Notes: generated from the sequence alone by a model not told the origin. Positions 32,568 to 40,790 are shown, numbered from the stretch's first letter. The stretch is 64,000 bases of DNA from Flaviaesturariibacter aridisoli (GCF_004343705.1 NZ_SKFH01000016.1:1-64000), one strand, 5' to 3'. Made by a program: numbers and translations.

Positions 32568-34208
32568 TCAGGCGGGAATGGCCTTGCCGTACATCTCGGC
32601 GCGCAGTTCTTTCACACGCTTGTCTTCCATGTATTCGTCGAAGGTCATGAGGCGGTCGATGATGCCGTTGGGCGTCAGCTCGATCACGCGGTTGGCCACC
32701 GTTTGCAGGAAAGTGTGGTCATGCGAGGTGAGGAGCACGATGCCGGGGTAGGCCTGGCAACCTTCGTTGAAGCTCTGGATGCTTTCGAGGTCGAGGTGGT
32801 TGGTAGGCTGGTCGAGCATGATGAGGTTGGGGTTCTGCAACATCATGCGCGAGATCATGCAGCGCACTTTCTCACCACCCGACAGCACGTTGGTCTTCTT
32901 CTGGATGTCGTCGCCGTTGAACAGCATCTTGCCCAGGAAGCCGCGGAGGAAGGGCTCATCGGCGTCGGTCACGTGCGGGGGCACGTACTGGCGCAGCCAT
33001 TCCAGCAGGGTCAATCCTTCGGTAAAGAACTCGTTGTTCTCCACCGGCAGGTAGGCCTTGGTGATGGTGGTGCCCCATTCGAATTTGCCGCCTTCGGCGT
33101 CGCGGAGGCCGTTGATGATCTCGTAGAACACGGTTACGGCCGAGGGGTCGCGGCTGAGGATGGCGATTTTTTCGCCTTTATTGACCGAGAAGTTCACTTT
33201 GTCGAACAGCTTGCGTCCGTCCATTGAAGCCCTCAGGCCTTCCACGTTGAGGATCTGGTTGCCTACTTCGCGCAGGGGCTGGAAGATGATGCCCGGGTAG
33301 CGGCGGTTGGAGGGCTCGATCTCTTCGATGTTGAGTTTTTCGAGGGCCTTCTTCCGCGAGGTGGCCTGCTTCGACTTGGAGGCGTTGGCCGAGAAGCGGG
33401 CGATGAACTCGATGAGCGCGGCGCGCTTGTCTTCGGTCTTCTTGTTCTTGTCGGAAAGCTGGCGGGCCATCAGCTGCGAGCTTTCGTACCAGAAGGTATA
33501 GTTACCGGTGAATACCTTGATCTTGGAGCGGTCTACGTCGGCCACGTGCGTACACACGGCGTCGAGGAAGTGACGGTCGTGGGAAACCACGAGCACCACG
33601 TTCTGGTAGTCGGCGAGGAAGTTTTCGAGCCAGCCGATCGTTTCGATGTCGAGGCCGTTGGTCGGTTCGTCGAGCAGCAGGATATCGGGGTTGCCGAAGA
33701 GGGCCTGCGCCAGCAGCACGCGCACCTTCATGTTGGAGGGAATGTCCTTCATGAGGCTGTGGTGGAAGTTGCCGTTCACACCCAGCTCGTTGAGGAAGGT
33801 GGCGGCATCGCTTTCGGCGGTGTAGCCGCCCATTTCGCCAAATTCGGCTTCGAGCTCGGAGGCTTTCATGTAGTCGTCTTCGGTGGCTTCGGGGTCGGCG
33901 TAGATGGCGTCTTTCTCGTGCATCACCTTCCACATTTTCTCGTGGCCCATGAGCACGGTGTTGAGCACCGTCACCTCGTCGAAAGCGAACTGGTTCTGCT
34001 TCAGCACGGCCATGCGCTCGCCGGGGGTGATATCGATCTTGCCTTTGTTGGGCTCAATCTCGCCGGAGAGGATCTTGAGGAAGGTCGACTTGCCGGCACC
34101 GTTGGCACCGATCACGCCGTAGCAGTTGCCCTTGGTAAACGTGATGTTGACTTCGTCGAACAACACGCGCTTGCCAAAGGAGAGGGAAACGTTATTGACA
34201 CTGATCAT
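32568..34208 (-). CDS. ABC-F family ATPase with complementary degenerate sites
   Basis: A 546-residue soluble protein with two ABC domains joined by a linker, as in ribosome-associated ABC-F proteins (EttA, Uup, YbiT). Domain 1 has Walker A GANGAGKST and Walker B LLLDEPTNGLD, but its signature motif is IPSNMKVR, not LSGGQ. Domain 2 has an intact LSGGEKVR signature and IMLDQPTNHLD, but its Walker A is SRDPSAVTV in place of GxNGxGKST. Only one composite ATP site, Walker A of domain 1 with the signature of domain 2, therefore looks complete. I believe related Bacteroidota proteins share this pattern. Confidence 0.88.
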   Translation of the reverse strand: MISVNNVSLSFGKRVLFDEVNITFTKGNCYGVIGANGAGKSTFLKILSGEIEPNKGKIDITPGERMAVLKQNQFAFDEVTVLNTVLMGHEKMWKVMHEKDAIYADPEATEDDYMKASELEAEFGEMGGYTAESDAATFLNELGVNGNFHHSLMKDIPSNMKVRVLLAQALFGNPDILLLDEPTNGLDIETIGWLENFLADYQNVVLVVSHDRHFLDAVCTHVADVDRSKIKVFTGNYTFWYESSQLMARQLSDKNKKTEDKRAALIEFIARFSANASKSKQATSRKKALEKLNIEEIEPSNRRYPGIIFQPLREVGNQILNVEGLRASMDGRKLFDKVNFSVNKGEKIAILSRDPSAVTVFYEIINGLRDAEGGKFEWGTTITKAYLPVENNEFFTEGLTLLEWLRQYVPPHVTDADEPFLRGFLGKMLFNGDDIQKKTNVLSGGEKVRCMISRMMLQNPNLIMLDQPTNHLDLESIQSFNEGCQAYPGIVLLTSHDHTFLQTVANRVIELTPNGIIDRLMTFDEYMEDKRVKELRAEMYGKAIPA

Positions 34209-34224
34209 AGTAAGTTGGGAGCGA

Positions 34225-34365
34225 AGCGGTTTATTGGTTTATTGGTTAAGTAGTTAATTAGTGGGGCGCTTCAAAAAGACCACGCTGACTGGTTATGAAA
34301 AGCGCGAACGGTGCCGCGAACAGTACCAATAAACCAATAAACTAATTGACCAATAAACGCGCCCT
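34225..34365. repeat. TTTATTGG-type reiterated words
   Basis: GTTTATTGGTTTATTGGTTA on the left and ACCAATAAACCAATAAACTA on the right are inverted word sets around a GCGC-containing core. The element lies upstream of the ABC-F gene, which reads away from it. Confidence 0.65.
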
Positions 34366-34498
34366 CAGGCGCCGCTCCGGGCGCGCAAAGGTACGTTTTT
34401 CACACCCTTTTCCACAGCCGTGTTTCGTTAAGGATTCCCCTTTTTTCGGCCGAATGGCAAAGTACTTGTATTAGACAGGTCGACTAAAGATGCTAATC

Positions 34499-34705
34499 AT
34501 GAAATATACCTTTCCCAAGGTGCTGCTGGGCTGTCTCCTGCTCGCCGCCTGCAGCAAGTCCGGTACCCTCAACGAGCTGAGCGCCGAGCGCGCCCCCGCC
34601 CGCCTCGGCGTCGTCCGGCAGCTCGACAACGTGGAGCTGCCCCCGGCGCCCATCCCGGCCGATACCCTGGAGATCGACTCGCTCCGGCACCCGGGAACGA
34701 ACTAG
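34499..34705 (+). CDS. Small lipoprotein
   Basis: A 68-residue exported lipoprotein, leader MKYTFPKVLLGCLLLAAC with lipobox LAAC (Cys about 18). The mature part of about 50 residues is polar with a proline-rich stretch. I do not recognise it. The start at MKYTF is favoured over an in-frame ATG nine bases upstream. The 3' end is followed by the CGTGAGG-type repeat words. Confidence 0.55.
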   Translation: MKYTFPKVLLGCLLLAACSKSGTLNELSAERAPARLGVVRQLDNVELPPAPIPADTLEIDSLRHPGTN

Positions 34706-34792
34706 TTCGCCAGGCGTCAGGCGTGAACAACGAGCCCTTGGTTTAACGTCTCACGCTTGACGGTTCACGCCTCACGTTGTACCTTACGCTTC

Positions 34793-35668
34793 ATGTGGCA
34801 AGCGATACTCGACCATTTCAGCAACCTGGAGCAACGACCCCTGGAGCGCCTCGCCTTCCTCGTGGGCGGCCTGCTCCTGTTCTGGATCATCGAAGGCGCC
34901 ATCCCGCTGCTGGAGCCGCATTACAAGCGAACGAAATTGCGGCACGCGGGCGTCAACTTCGGTTTTACGCTCATGCACCTCGCCATCCACACCGGGCTGG
35001 CCGTAGTGATCGTACTGCTGAGCGACTGGTGCCGCCGGCAAGGCTTCGGCCTCGTCTACTGGACCGGCGCCGGGGTATTGGGTACGATCCTGATCTCGTT
35101 CCTCGTGCTGGACTTTTTCGGTGGCTGGCTGGTGCACATCACCGAACATAAGCTGGCGCTCCTGTGGCGCTTTCACGTGGTGCATCATGCCGACAACAAC
35201 GTGGACGTCACCACGGGCCTGCGCCACCACCCCGTGGAAAGCGTGCTCCGCGGCCTTTTCTTTATCGCCGGCATCGGGCTGTCGGGCGCGCCGATGTACG
35301 CCGTGATGATCTTCCAGACGGCACTCGTGCTGGCCACCGCCTTTACCCACGCCAACATCTCGCTGCCCCGCTGGCTCGACCGCGGCCTCAGCTACGTGTT
35401 CGTTTCGCCCAACATGCACAAGGTGCACCACCACTGGCAGCAACCCTTCACCGACTCCAACTACGGCGCCGTGCTCTCCATCTGGGACCGCCTCCTGGGC
35501 ACCTACCGCCGCCTCGACCCGAAAGACATCCGCTACGGCCTCGACCGCTATTACCCGAATGAAGAAGACGAGAATTTCGGCATGCTGCTAAAGAAGCCGT
35601 TCCAACCTTTAGAGAAAGATTTTAAAGAAGAAAAAGCGTTTTTAACCGCGAAGGAAACAAGAGAATAA
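34793..35668 (+). CDS. Sterol desaturase/fatty acid hydroxylase family membrane protein
   Basis: A 291-residue di-iron membrane enzyme. Histidine motifs HITEH, HVVHH at about residues 126-130, HH(P) and HANIS, and the terminal HKVHHHW are in the order of the fatty acid hydroxylase superfamily, which contains sterol C4/C5 enzymes and bacterial lipid or carotenoid hydroxylases. The substrate is probably a bacterial sphingolipid, hopanoid or carotenoid, not a sterol. The C-terminal ~10 residues (LTAKETRE) are encoded by the left arm of a dispersed palindromic repeat, so the reading frame ends inside the repeat. Confidence 0.82.
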   Translation: MWQAILDHFSNLEQRPLERLAFLVGGLLLFWIIEGAIPLLEPHYKRTKLRHAGVNFGFTLMHLAIHTGLAVVIVLLSDWCRRQGFGLVYWTGAGVLGTILISFLVLDFFGGWLVHITEHKLALLWRFHVVHHADNNVDVTTGLRHHPVESVLRGLFFIAGIGLSGAPMYAVMIFQTALVLATAFTHANISLPRWLDRGLSYVFVSPNMHKVHHHWQQPFTDSNYGAVLSIWDRLLGTYRRLDPKDIRYGLDRYYPNEEDENFGMLLKKPFQPLEKDFKEEKAFLTAKETRE

Positions 35669-35765
35669 GCGTTTCGCGAAGAGGATAATAAAGCCTCGCC
35701 TATGGCGAGGCTTTATTAACGATTCAACTTCGCGTACCAACTTCTTTTCTTCTTTTCTTCGCGGT
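35644..35765. repeat. 122-bp palindromic element, second copy of the CCGCGAAG type
   Basis: Begins AACCGCGAAG and ends TTCTTCGCGGT, with a central hairpin AAAGCCTCGCC-TAT-GGCGAGGCTTT. The arms match the copy at 2193-2312 (including AGAGAATAAG and TTCGCG), but the central hairpin does not. Confidence 0.75.
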
Positions 35766-35798
35766 GAGAAACCTTGTTTCTCCCCTCACTTTCCCTCC

Positions 35799-36089
35799 AT
35801 GCAACACCCGTCCGTCCGCCGCCTTCATATCCTGGGCTATGCCGAAGCCGTTTCCTGGCTGCTGTTATTGTTCATCGCCATGCCGCTCAAATACATCTGG
35901 GGCCAGCCCCTGATGGTGAAGTACGTGGGCTGGATCCACGGTGTGCTGTTCATCCTGTACTGCGCGCACCTGCTGATCGTGAAAAGCCTCCTGAAGTGGC
36001 CGTTCAGCAAGCTCGCAACGGGTGGCATCGCCGCCTTCCTGCCCTTCGGCACGCTTTGGTTCGACAAGCGAATAGAGCGGGTTGAATAG
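35799..36089 (+). CDS. DUF3817 membrane protein
   Basis: A 96-residue protein with three membrane helices and the DUF3817/YvaD-type pattern: an early RRLHILGYAEAVSWLLLLFIAMPLKY, GWIHGVLFILYC and a C-terminal LPFGTLWFDKRI. The function is unknown; members often lie near lipid or respiratory genes. It stands downstream of the palindromic repeat and upstream of kdsB in the same direction. Confidence 0.7.
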   Translation: MQHPSVRRLHILGYAEAVSWLLLLFIAMPLKYIWGQPLMVKYVGWIHGVLFILYCAHLLIVKSLLKWPFSKLATGGIAAFLPFGTLWFDKRIERVE

Positions 36090-36158
36090 CTTTACCGGTT
36101 GTAAACGATCCTGTTTCGAAAAGGGCGCATCTTTGGGAATATTCAAAACGAATAACGT

Positions 36159-36908
36159 ATGTCCGAACTAAGTGCCCCCTTGGGGGGACAGGGGACCGTA
36201 ATAGCCGTCCTTCCCGCCCGCTACGCGGCCACCCGCTTCCCCGGCAAGCTCCTGCAGCTGCTGGGCGATAAGACCGTGATCCGCCGTACCTACGAGGCGG
36301 CGCAGGCCTCGGGGCTTTTCGATGAAGTGCTGGTAGCCACCGACTCGCCCGAGATCCGCGCCGAGGTGGAAGGTTTCGGCGGCCAGGTGGCCATGACCCG
36401 CGCCGACCACGAAAGCGGTACCGACCGCATCGCCGAAGCCGTGGCCGACCGCGATGTGGACATCGTGGTCAACGTGCAGGGCGACACACCCTTTATCAAC
36501 ACAAAAGCCCTGCGGCAGCTGATCGACCTGTTTGAAGACGAATCCGTGCACGTGGCCTCGCTCATGGACCGCATCACCGACCCCGCCGACCTGGCCAATC
36601 CCAACGTGGTGAAGGTGTGTACCGACCTAAGGGGCAACTCCCTCTTTTTCAGCCGCAGCCCGGTGCCTTTTCCGCGCGCGCAGGACATCGACATCCCGCA
36701 CTACCGCCACATCGGCGTCTATGCCTTCCGAAAGGCCGCACTGCTGCAGTTCACGCAGTGGCCGATGACGCCCCTGGAGGCCGCCGAAAAGATCGAGTGC
36801 CTCCGTTTTCTCGAACACGGCGTGCCGCTGCGCATGGCGCTCACAGAACCCATCGGTGTGGATATCAACACGCCCGAGGATCTTGAAAAAGCAAAGTCGC
36901 AGTTGTAA
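36159..36908 (+). CDS. kdsB: 3-deoxy-manno-octulosonate cytidylyltransferase
   Basis: A 249-residue enzyme that activates Kdo with CTP to CMP-Kdo, used to build the inner core of lipopolysaccharide. The family motif VLPARYAATRFPGKLL, the metal-site region VNVQGDTPFI and RHIGVYAFRK are present. The first ~11 residues (SELSAPLGGQG) come from a dispersed repeat at 36169-36196; the normal family start would be near VIAVLPARY. A CATCTTTG box lies about 24 bases before the ATG. Its presence supports an LPS-bearing outer membrane. Confidence 0.95.
   Translation: MSELSAPLGGQGTVIAVLPARYAATRFPGKLLQLLGDKTVIRRTYEAAQASGLFDEVLVATDSPEIRAEVEGFGGQVAMTRADHESGTDRIAEAVADRDVDIVVNVQGDTPFINTKALRQLIDLFEDESVHVASLMDRITDPADLANPNVVKVCTDLRGNSLFFSRSPVPFPRAQDIDIPHYRHIGVYAFRKAALLQFTQWPMTPLEAAEKIECLRFLEHGVPLRMALTEPIGVDINTPEDLEKAKSQL
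36169..36196 (+). repeat. Solo copy of the CCCCC...GGGGGACAGGGG repeat in the kdsB start
   Basis: TAAGTGCCCCCTTGGGGGGA followed by CAGGGGAC matches the inverted ends at 7701-7880 and 26897-27078. No inverted partner is visible within a few hundred bases. It is translated as part of KdsB. Confidence 0.75.
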
Positions 36909-36933
36909 CTTACCCACTCAACCCGGTTGCCCA

Positions 36934-37422
36934 ATGAAAATAGTCATCCTGCTCTTTCAATCCCTGGCCCTGCTGGCCTGTTCGGGCAACGACCCTGTTG
37001 CCACCCCTAAGGAAGCTGACGGCAACACCGCCGCAACAACAGAAACACTGGCCACCGCATCTTCCGACGCCGGACGCGGTCACTACGAAGGCGTATTCAG
37101 CAACGGTATGAAAGAAACGTTCCTTTCCTTCGATGTGTCGAAAGACGGCAATGAGGTACGCAACCTCACGTTCAAAGGCTGGTGGTACTGCGACAGGCGC
37201 CTCACCCAGGAGCGGGGCATCGGCCCCCAAAAAGGGTTCGCCATCCGTGCAAACAAGGTGGACGGCGTGGTATCGGAGCCCGAAAACGGCGGCGCATCGG
37301 CGGTGCGCTTCGAGTTGCACGGCACCTTCAGCGGCAACAAGGCCAGCGGCACGTTCCGGATGAATATCAACGGCCTCGGTTGCGACACCTACGTGCTCAA
37401 CTGGACCGCCAACCGTAAATAG
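36934..37422 (+). CDS. Lipoprotein of unknown function
   Basis: A 162-residue exported lipoprotein with lipobox LLAC (leader MKIVILLFQSLALLACSG, Cys about 16). A threonine/alanine-rich linker (about 25-45) leads to a beta-rich domain of about 110 residues, with cysteines near residues 89 and 151. No name recognised. It starts 25 bases after kdsB and is probably co-transcribed, though no link to Kdo is evident. Confidence 0.6.
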   Translation: MKIVILLFQSLALLACSGNDPVATPKEADGNTAATTETLATASSDAGRGHYEGVFSNGMKETFLSFDVSKDGNEVRNLTFKGWWYCDRRLTQERGIGPQKGFAIRANKVDGVVSEPENGGASAVRFELHGTFSGNKASGTFRMNINGLGCDTYVLNWTANRK

Positions 37423-37534
37423 GGCGCAATATTTATTGAATAATCAATATTGAATATTGCATAAGTACTTTGTCGACCGACCAGACCCTATTCAATAAAC
37501 ATTATTCAATAGATATTATTCAATAGCATTTCCC
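37423..37534. repeat. TTCAATA/TATTGAA word element
   Basis: TATTTATTGAATAATCAATA on the left and TATTCAATAAACATTATTCA on the right are inverted low-complexity arms. The same family occurs at 6990-7080 and 40690-40790. The right arm continues up to the corA start. Confidence 0.65.
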
Positions 37535-38632
37535 ATGGCGTCCCGCAACTACCTCCGCTTCCTGCTTCCCGACGTGCTTTTCGGACCGAAGCGCACGAAG
37601 GAAATCCTGCACGTGAACCCCACCGTGGAGCGCCTGCCCACGCCCGTGACCGCCATCAGTGTTTACGTGTACAACTACGATGGGCAGGCCATGCACGAAC
37701 ATCGCTTTGAAAAGGTGGATGACATCTTTTCGTGCAAGAACAACGGGCTCATTTCCTGGATCAATATCGACGGCATCCGCAAAGAAGATGTGGAAAAAGT
37801 ATGCGCCCATTTCGACATCCACCCGCTGCTGGCCGAAGACATCCAGAGCCGCGGGCAGCGCCCCAAGATGGACGAGGTGGACGGCATTCTCTACTGCCTG
37901 CTCAACATGCTTTATTTCGACCCCAAGGAATCCAGCGTGGACCATGAGCAGGTAAGCATCGTGCTCGGCCGCGACTTCGTGATCACCTTCCAGGAAGACC
38001 CCGCGCGCGACGTGTTTACGCCCGTGCGCGAACGCCTCAAGATGGTCAACTCCAAGCTGCGCCAGCGCGGCGCCGACTACCTCTGCTACTCGCTGCTCGA
38101 CGTTATTGTGGACAACTACTTCCTGGTGATGGAAAAGCTCGGCGAACGCATCGAGGAGCTCGAGGAGGAAGTGGTGCGCAACAACAGCAACATCACCATG
38201 GCGCGGATCAACAACCTGCGCAAGGAGCTGATCGTGCTCAAGCGCAACATCATGCCCGTGCGCGACCTCGTGAGCAACATCATCCGCAGCGAAAGCGGCC
38301 TGCTGGAAGAAAGCACCAACAAGTATTTCAAAGACGTATACGACCATATCGTACAGGCCGCGGACCTCTCCGAAAACTACCGCGATATCATGATGTCGAT
38401 GCAGGATCTCTACATCAACAACGTCAACCTGCGCATGAACGAAGTGATGAAGGTGATGGCGGTGGTTACCTGCCTGCTGGCGCCCGCCACCGTTATCGGC
38501 GGCATCTTCGGAATGAACTTCGAGCAGATCCCGCTGCTGCACAACAAATGGGGCTTCCTCATTTCTGTTTGCCTGATGCTCCTCATCCCGGTATGGATGA
38601 TCGGTGTGTTCCGCAGAAGGGGCTGGTTTTAA
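37535..38632 (+). CDS. corA: Magnesium/cobalt transporter CorA
   Basis: A 365-residue pentameric divalent-cation channel of the inner membrane. The long cytoplasmic N-terminal domain (residues 1-~300) is followed by two C-terminal helices, with the selectivity motif GMN in FGMNFEQIP between them (about residues 328-330). The N-terminal domain has the HPLLAEDIQ and RMNEVMKV helices typical of CorA. The length is usual. Magnesium is the likely main substrate. Confidence 0.93.
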   Translation: MASRNYLRFLLPDVLFGPKRTKEILHVNPTVERLPTPVTAISVYVYNYDGQAMHEHRFEKVDDIFSCKNNGLISWINIDGIRKEDVEKVCAHFDIHPLLAEDIQSRGQRPKMDEVDGILYCLLNMLYFDPKESSVDHEQVSIVLGRDFVITFQEDPARDVFTPVRERLKMVNSKLRQRGADYLCYSLLDVIVDNYFLVMEKLGERIEELEEEVVRNNSNITMARINNLRKELIVLKRNIMPVRDLVSNIIRSESGLLEESTNKYFKDVYDHIVQAADLSENYRDIMMSMQDLYINNVNLRMNEVMKVMAVVTCLLAPATVIGGIFGMNFEQIPLLHNKWGFLISVCLMLLIPVWMIGVFRRRGWF

Positions 38633-38675
38633 TCCCGGGGGATGGGTGGCGGCACTATGGGTGCGTTTTTATAAA

Positions 38676-38701
38676 AGAGACGCATATGATGCGTCTCTAC
38701 G
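38676..38701 (+). repeat. REP-like palindrome upstream of the RAYT gene
   Basis: AGAGACGCATATGATGCGTC followed by TCTACG. It lies between corA and the RAYT gene, 86 bases before the RAYT start, and differs from the other copies in its central bases only. Confidence 0.8.
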
Positions 38702-38786
38702 TGGGGAAAAAAACGGGAATTCCTGTTGGTTTTCACATGGCTGCCACCTACGTCGTTTTGAATTTTGGTGCTACAAACGGCGTATC

Positions 38787-39335
38787 ATGGAAGAACGTTT
38801 TCGCAATAAATACCGAATCGGAAGCGCCCGGCTGAAGGGATACGATTATAGCCGGGGTGGATATTATTTCGTCACCATTTGCACAAAGAACCGGGAGCGG
38901 TTTTTCGGAACGCTGACCAACGGGAAAATGCAGCCATCCCCTGTAGGACGTATCGCTGAAGATTATTGGATGCGTATACCGGAACATTTCCCGTTTGCAC
39001 AGGTGGAGGCCTTTGTGTTGATGCCGGATCACGTGCACGGTATTCTTTTTTTCAAGAACCAATCTATTCTTCAGCAGGACACATTTCCGGCCGACGATGC
39101 GTCGGAAGTGACGGTTCCGAAAGAAAAAGGAGCATCGGCCGGAGGTATTTTCGGCCCACAGTCAAACAACCTCGCTTCGGTAATCCGCAATTACAAAGGT
39201 GCCGTGAGCTCTTATGCCAAACACAACGGCATTCCCTTTCAATGGCACGCACGTTTTCATGATCGGATCATCCGTTCGCCGAAAGGCCTGGAGGCCGTGC
39301 GCCGGTATATTGAAAACAATCCGGCGAAGGGATGA
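38787..39335 (+). CDS. REP-associated tyrosine transposase (RAYT, Y1-type)
   Basis: A 182-residue single-strand HUH-type transposase of the IS200-like Y1 superfamily. Motifs: RGGYYFVTICTKNRERFFG at the start, the HUH equivalent VLMPDHVHGIL at about residues 75-85, and the C-terminal FHDRIIR then RRYIENNPAKG, whose tyrosine corresponds to the catalytic residue in known RAYTs. Such enzymes bind and cut REP palindromes and are usually single-copy and not self-mobile. Four REP-like palindromes flank this gene (one upstream, three downstream) and two more copies lie elsewhere in the window. The start at 38787 precedes the conserved region by about 20 residues. Confidence 0.9.
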   Translation: MEERFRNKYRIGSARLKGYDYSRGGYYFVTICTKNRERFFGTLTNGKMQPSPVGRIAEDYWMRIPEHFPFAQVEAFVLMPDHVHGILFFKNQSILQQDTFPADDASEVTVPKEKGASAGGIFGPQSNNLASVIRNYKGAVSSYAKHNGIPFQWHARFHDRIIRSPKGLEAVRRYIENNPAKG

Positions 39336-39345
39336 TTTCATCACC

Positions 39346-39464
39346 CGTAGAGACGCACCATGTGCGTCTCCTTGATTCCGTGTCGGCAATGAAGAGACGC
39401 ACATGGTGCGTCTGTACGGATGCGGTGTTGCCGGATAAAAGAGACGCACATGGTGCGTCTCTTC
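39346..39464. repeat. Cluster of three REP-like palindromes after the RAYT gene
   Basis: Three copies at 39346-39370, 39393-39419 and 39440-39464 share GAGACGCAC...GTGCGTCTC with CATG-type centres. The first is in the opposite orientation from the next two, as shown by the CGTAGAG and CTCTACGG/CTGTACGG tails. The region from 39336 to 39467 contains no gene. Confidence 0.85.
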
Positions 39465-39467
39465 AAA

Positions 39468-40133
39468 TTATTTTTCAAAATCCTTTTGCACCAGGTCGGC
39501 GGGATTGCCGGTGAGCAGGGTCGGATAGGTGCTCGTCCAGCGGCGGCCGCTGGCCAGGTCGTATTTGTGCAGGAGCACGCGGTAGCGGTAGGTACGGTCC
39601 TGCCCGCGCCCTTCGAGCTGCGCCTGCGCCAGCAAAACGGTGTGCGGATCGCTCCACACCGCGTCGAGGCTGAGGGCGCCGGGGCCGGCAAAGAGCAGCT
39701 GGCGGCGCGTGCCTTTGGGGAAATCGAGCGCGGCGATCTGCATATCCGGACCGGCGCCTTCGAGCACGGCGCGTCCGCCGCGGCGTTCGATGGTATAATT
39801 GTACGATACGAGGTCGATGGCGCGGCTGCTGTCGGCATTGTACAGGAGCCAGGGCTTCCAGTTCTCGAATTCCCGCCGGTCGAAGCGGAGTGTGTCGGGC
39901 GCCAGCGACCCATCATCCGCGAAAGCGGAAAAATTTTTTGGATCGAAGCCCGCATCCACGCCTTTCATCACGGAAAAGAGCGCGGTCAGCGCCGTGGCCT
40001 GCGTCTCCACAGGCTGCTCGTCGTGCGCCTTCGTAACCAGCGTGTCGGACGACGCGGGTGCGTCGCTGTTGTCGGAGGCATTGCAGGCGGCGAGTACGAT
40101 CAGTATCGGTAAGACAGGGATTATTCTTTTCAT
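39468..40133 (-). CDS. Lipoprotein of unknown function
   Basis: A 221-residue exported lipoprotein (leader MKRIIPVLPILIVLAACN, lipobox LAAC, Cys about 17). The mature part begins with a polar linker and continues as a beta-rich domain with WKPWLLYNADSSRAIDLVSYNY and a DPHTVLLAQAQL segment; I do not recognise a family. Its ATG overlaps the stop of the DUF2480 gene by four bases (ATGA), so the two are translationally coupled. Confidence 0.6.
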   Translation of the reverse strand: MKRIIPVLPILIVLAACNASDNSDAPASSDTLVTKAHDEQPVETQATALTALFSVMKGVDAGFDPKNFSAFADDGSLAPDTLRFDRREFENWKPWLLYNADSSRAIDLVSYNYTIERRGGRAVLEGAGPDMQIAALDFPKGTRRQLLFAGPGALSLDAVWSDPHTVLLAQAQLEGRGQDRTYRYRVLLHKYDLASGRRWTSTYPTLLTGNPADLVQKDFEK

Positions 40134-40684
40134 GACGCTTGCGACCCCCCTCCTTCGGAGGGGTTTGGGGAGGCTTTCTTTTTATACACCGGCACCGTGC
40201 TGCAGGGCTCACCGTACATCACGCTTTTGGCCAACGGCAACAGCTTTTGCGTGATGGCCGCATAAGCGTAGGGCTCGATGGCCACGTCGCCGCAGCCCTT
40301 CACCACCACGCGCTGGTCCTCATAGTCGGCGGCGTTGACGGCCTGGATATTATTCAGCACGATGTGTTTATACAGCTCGGTCTCGCTGCCCACGAACACC
40401 TCGCGGGCTACGGGCTGCAGGTAGCTCGCTACCAGCATATAGGCCCACACGGGAATGATGGCGTCCACGCTGCAACCCACGGCCACGTACTTGCCGGCCC
40501 ATTCGTTCCAGTCTTTCGCCTTGAGGGCTTCGCGGAAATCCTTTTCCTTCAGGATGAGGCCCATAAACAGGTGGTCCTTCAGGTCGAAGAAGGCGATGGG
40601 TGCTTTCGGGAGAAAGGTTTCGAGGTCGAGGGTCAGCAGGCCGGCGGCCGCGACTTTATTGACGAAGGGGGTGTTTTCGGTCAT
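40130..40684 (-). CDS. DUF2480 family protein
   Basis: A 184-residue cytoplasmic protein of the Bacteroidota DUF2480 family, with AFFDLKDHLFMGLILKEKDFREALK at about residues 31-55, WAYMLVASYL, and VKGCGDVAIEPYAYAAITQKL near 149-170. The cysteine pair (about 90 and 151) is notable. The function is unknown. The last ~14 residues (KKKASPNPSEGGGS...) are encoded by a palindromic repeat copy at 40143-40175 (CCCCTCCTTCGGAGGGG). It leads a two-gene operon. Confidence 0.75.
   Translation of the reverse strand: MTENTPFVNKVAAAGLLTLDLETFLPKAPIAFFDLKDHLFMGLILKEKDFREALKAKDWNEWAGKYVAVGCSVDAIIPVWAYMLVASYLQPVAREVFVGSETELYKHIVLNNIQAVNAADYEDQRVVVKGCGDVAIEPYAYAAITQKLLPLAKSVMYGEPCSTVPVYKKKASPNPSEGGGSQAS
40143..40175. 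repeat. CCCCTCCTTCGGAGGGG repeat inside the DUF2480 gene end
   Basis: A palindromic word of a type related to those at 31657-31842, here read in frame as PNPSEGGG at the C-terminus of the DUF2480 protein. Confidence 0.65.
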
Positions 40685-40689
40685 GTGCG

Positions 40690-40790
40690 GGGCATTGAAT
40701 AATGTCTATTGAATAATAGCTATTGAATATCGGAGGGAAAGTCAAACCGTTATTCCATATCCAATAATGATTATTCGATCTTCAATAGAA
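40690..40790. repeat. TTGAATAAT word element
   Basis: GCATTGAATAATGTCTATTG and related words occur on the left, with inverted AATAATGATTATTCGATCTT words on the right. It occupies the gap upstream of the DUF2480 gene. Confidence 0.6.
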
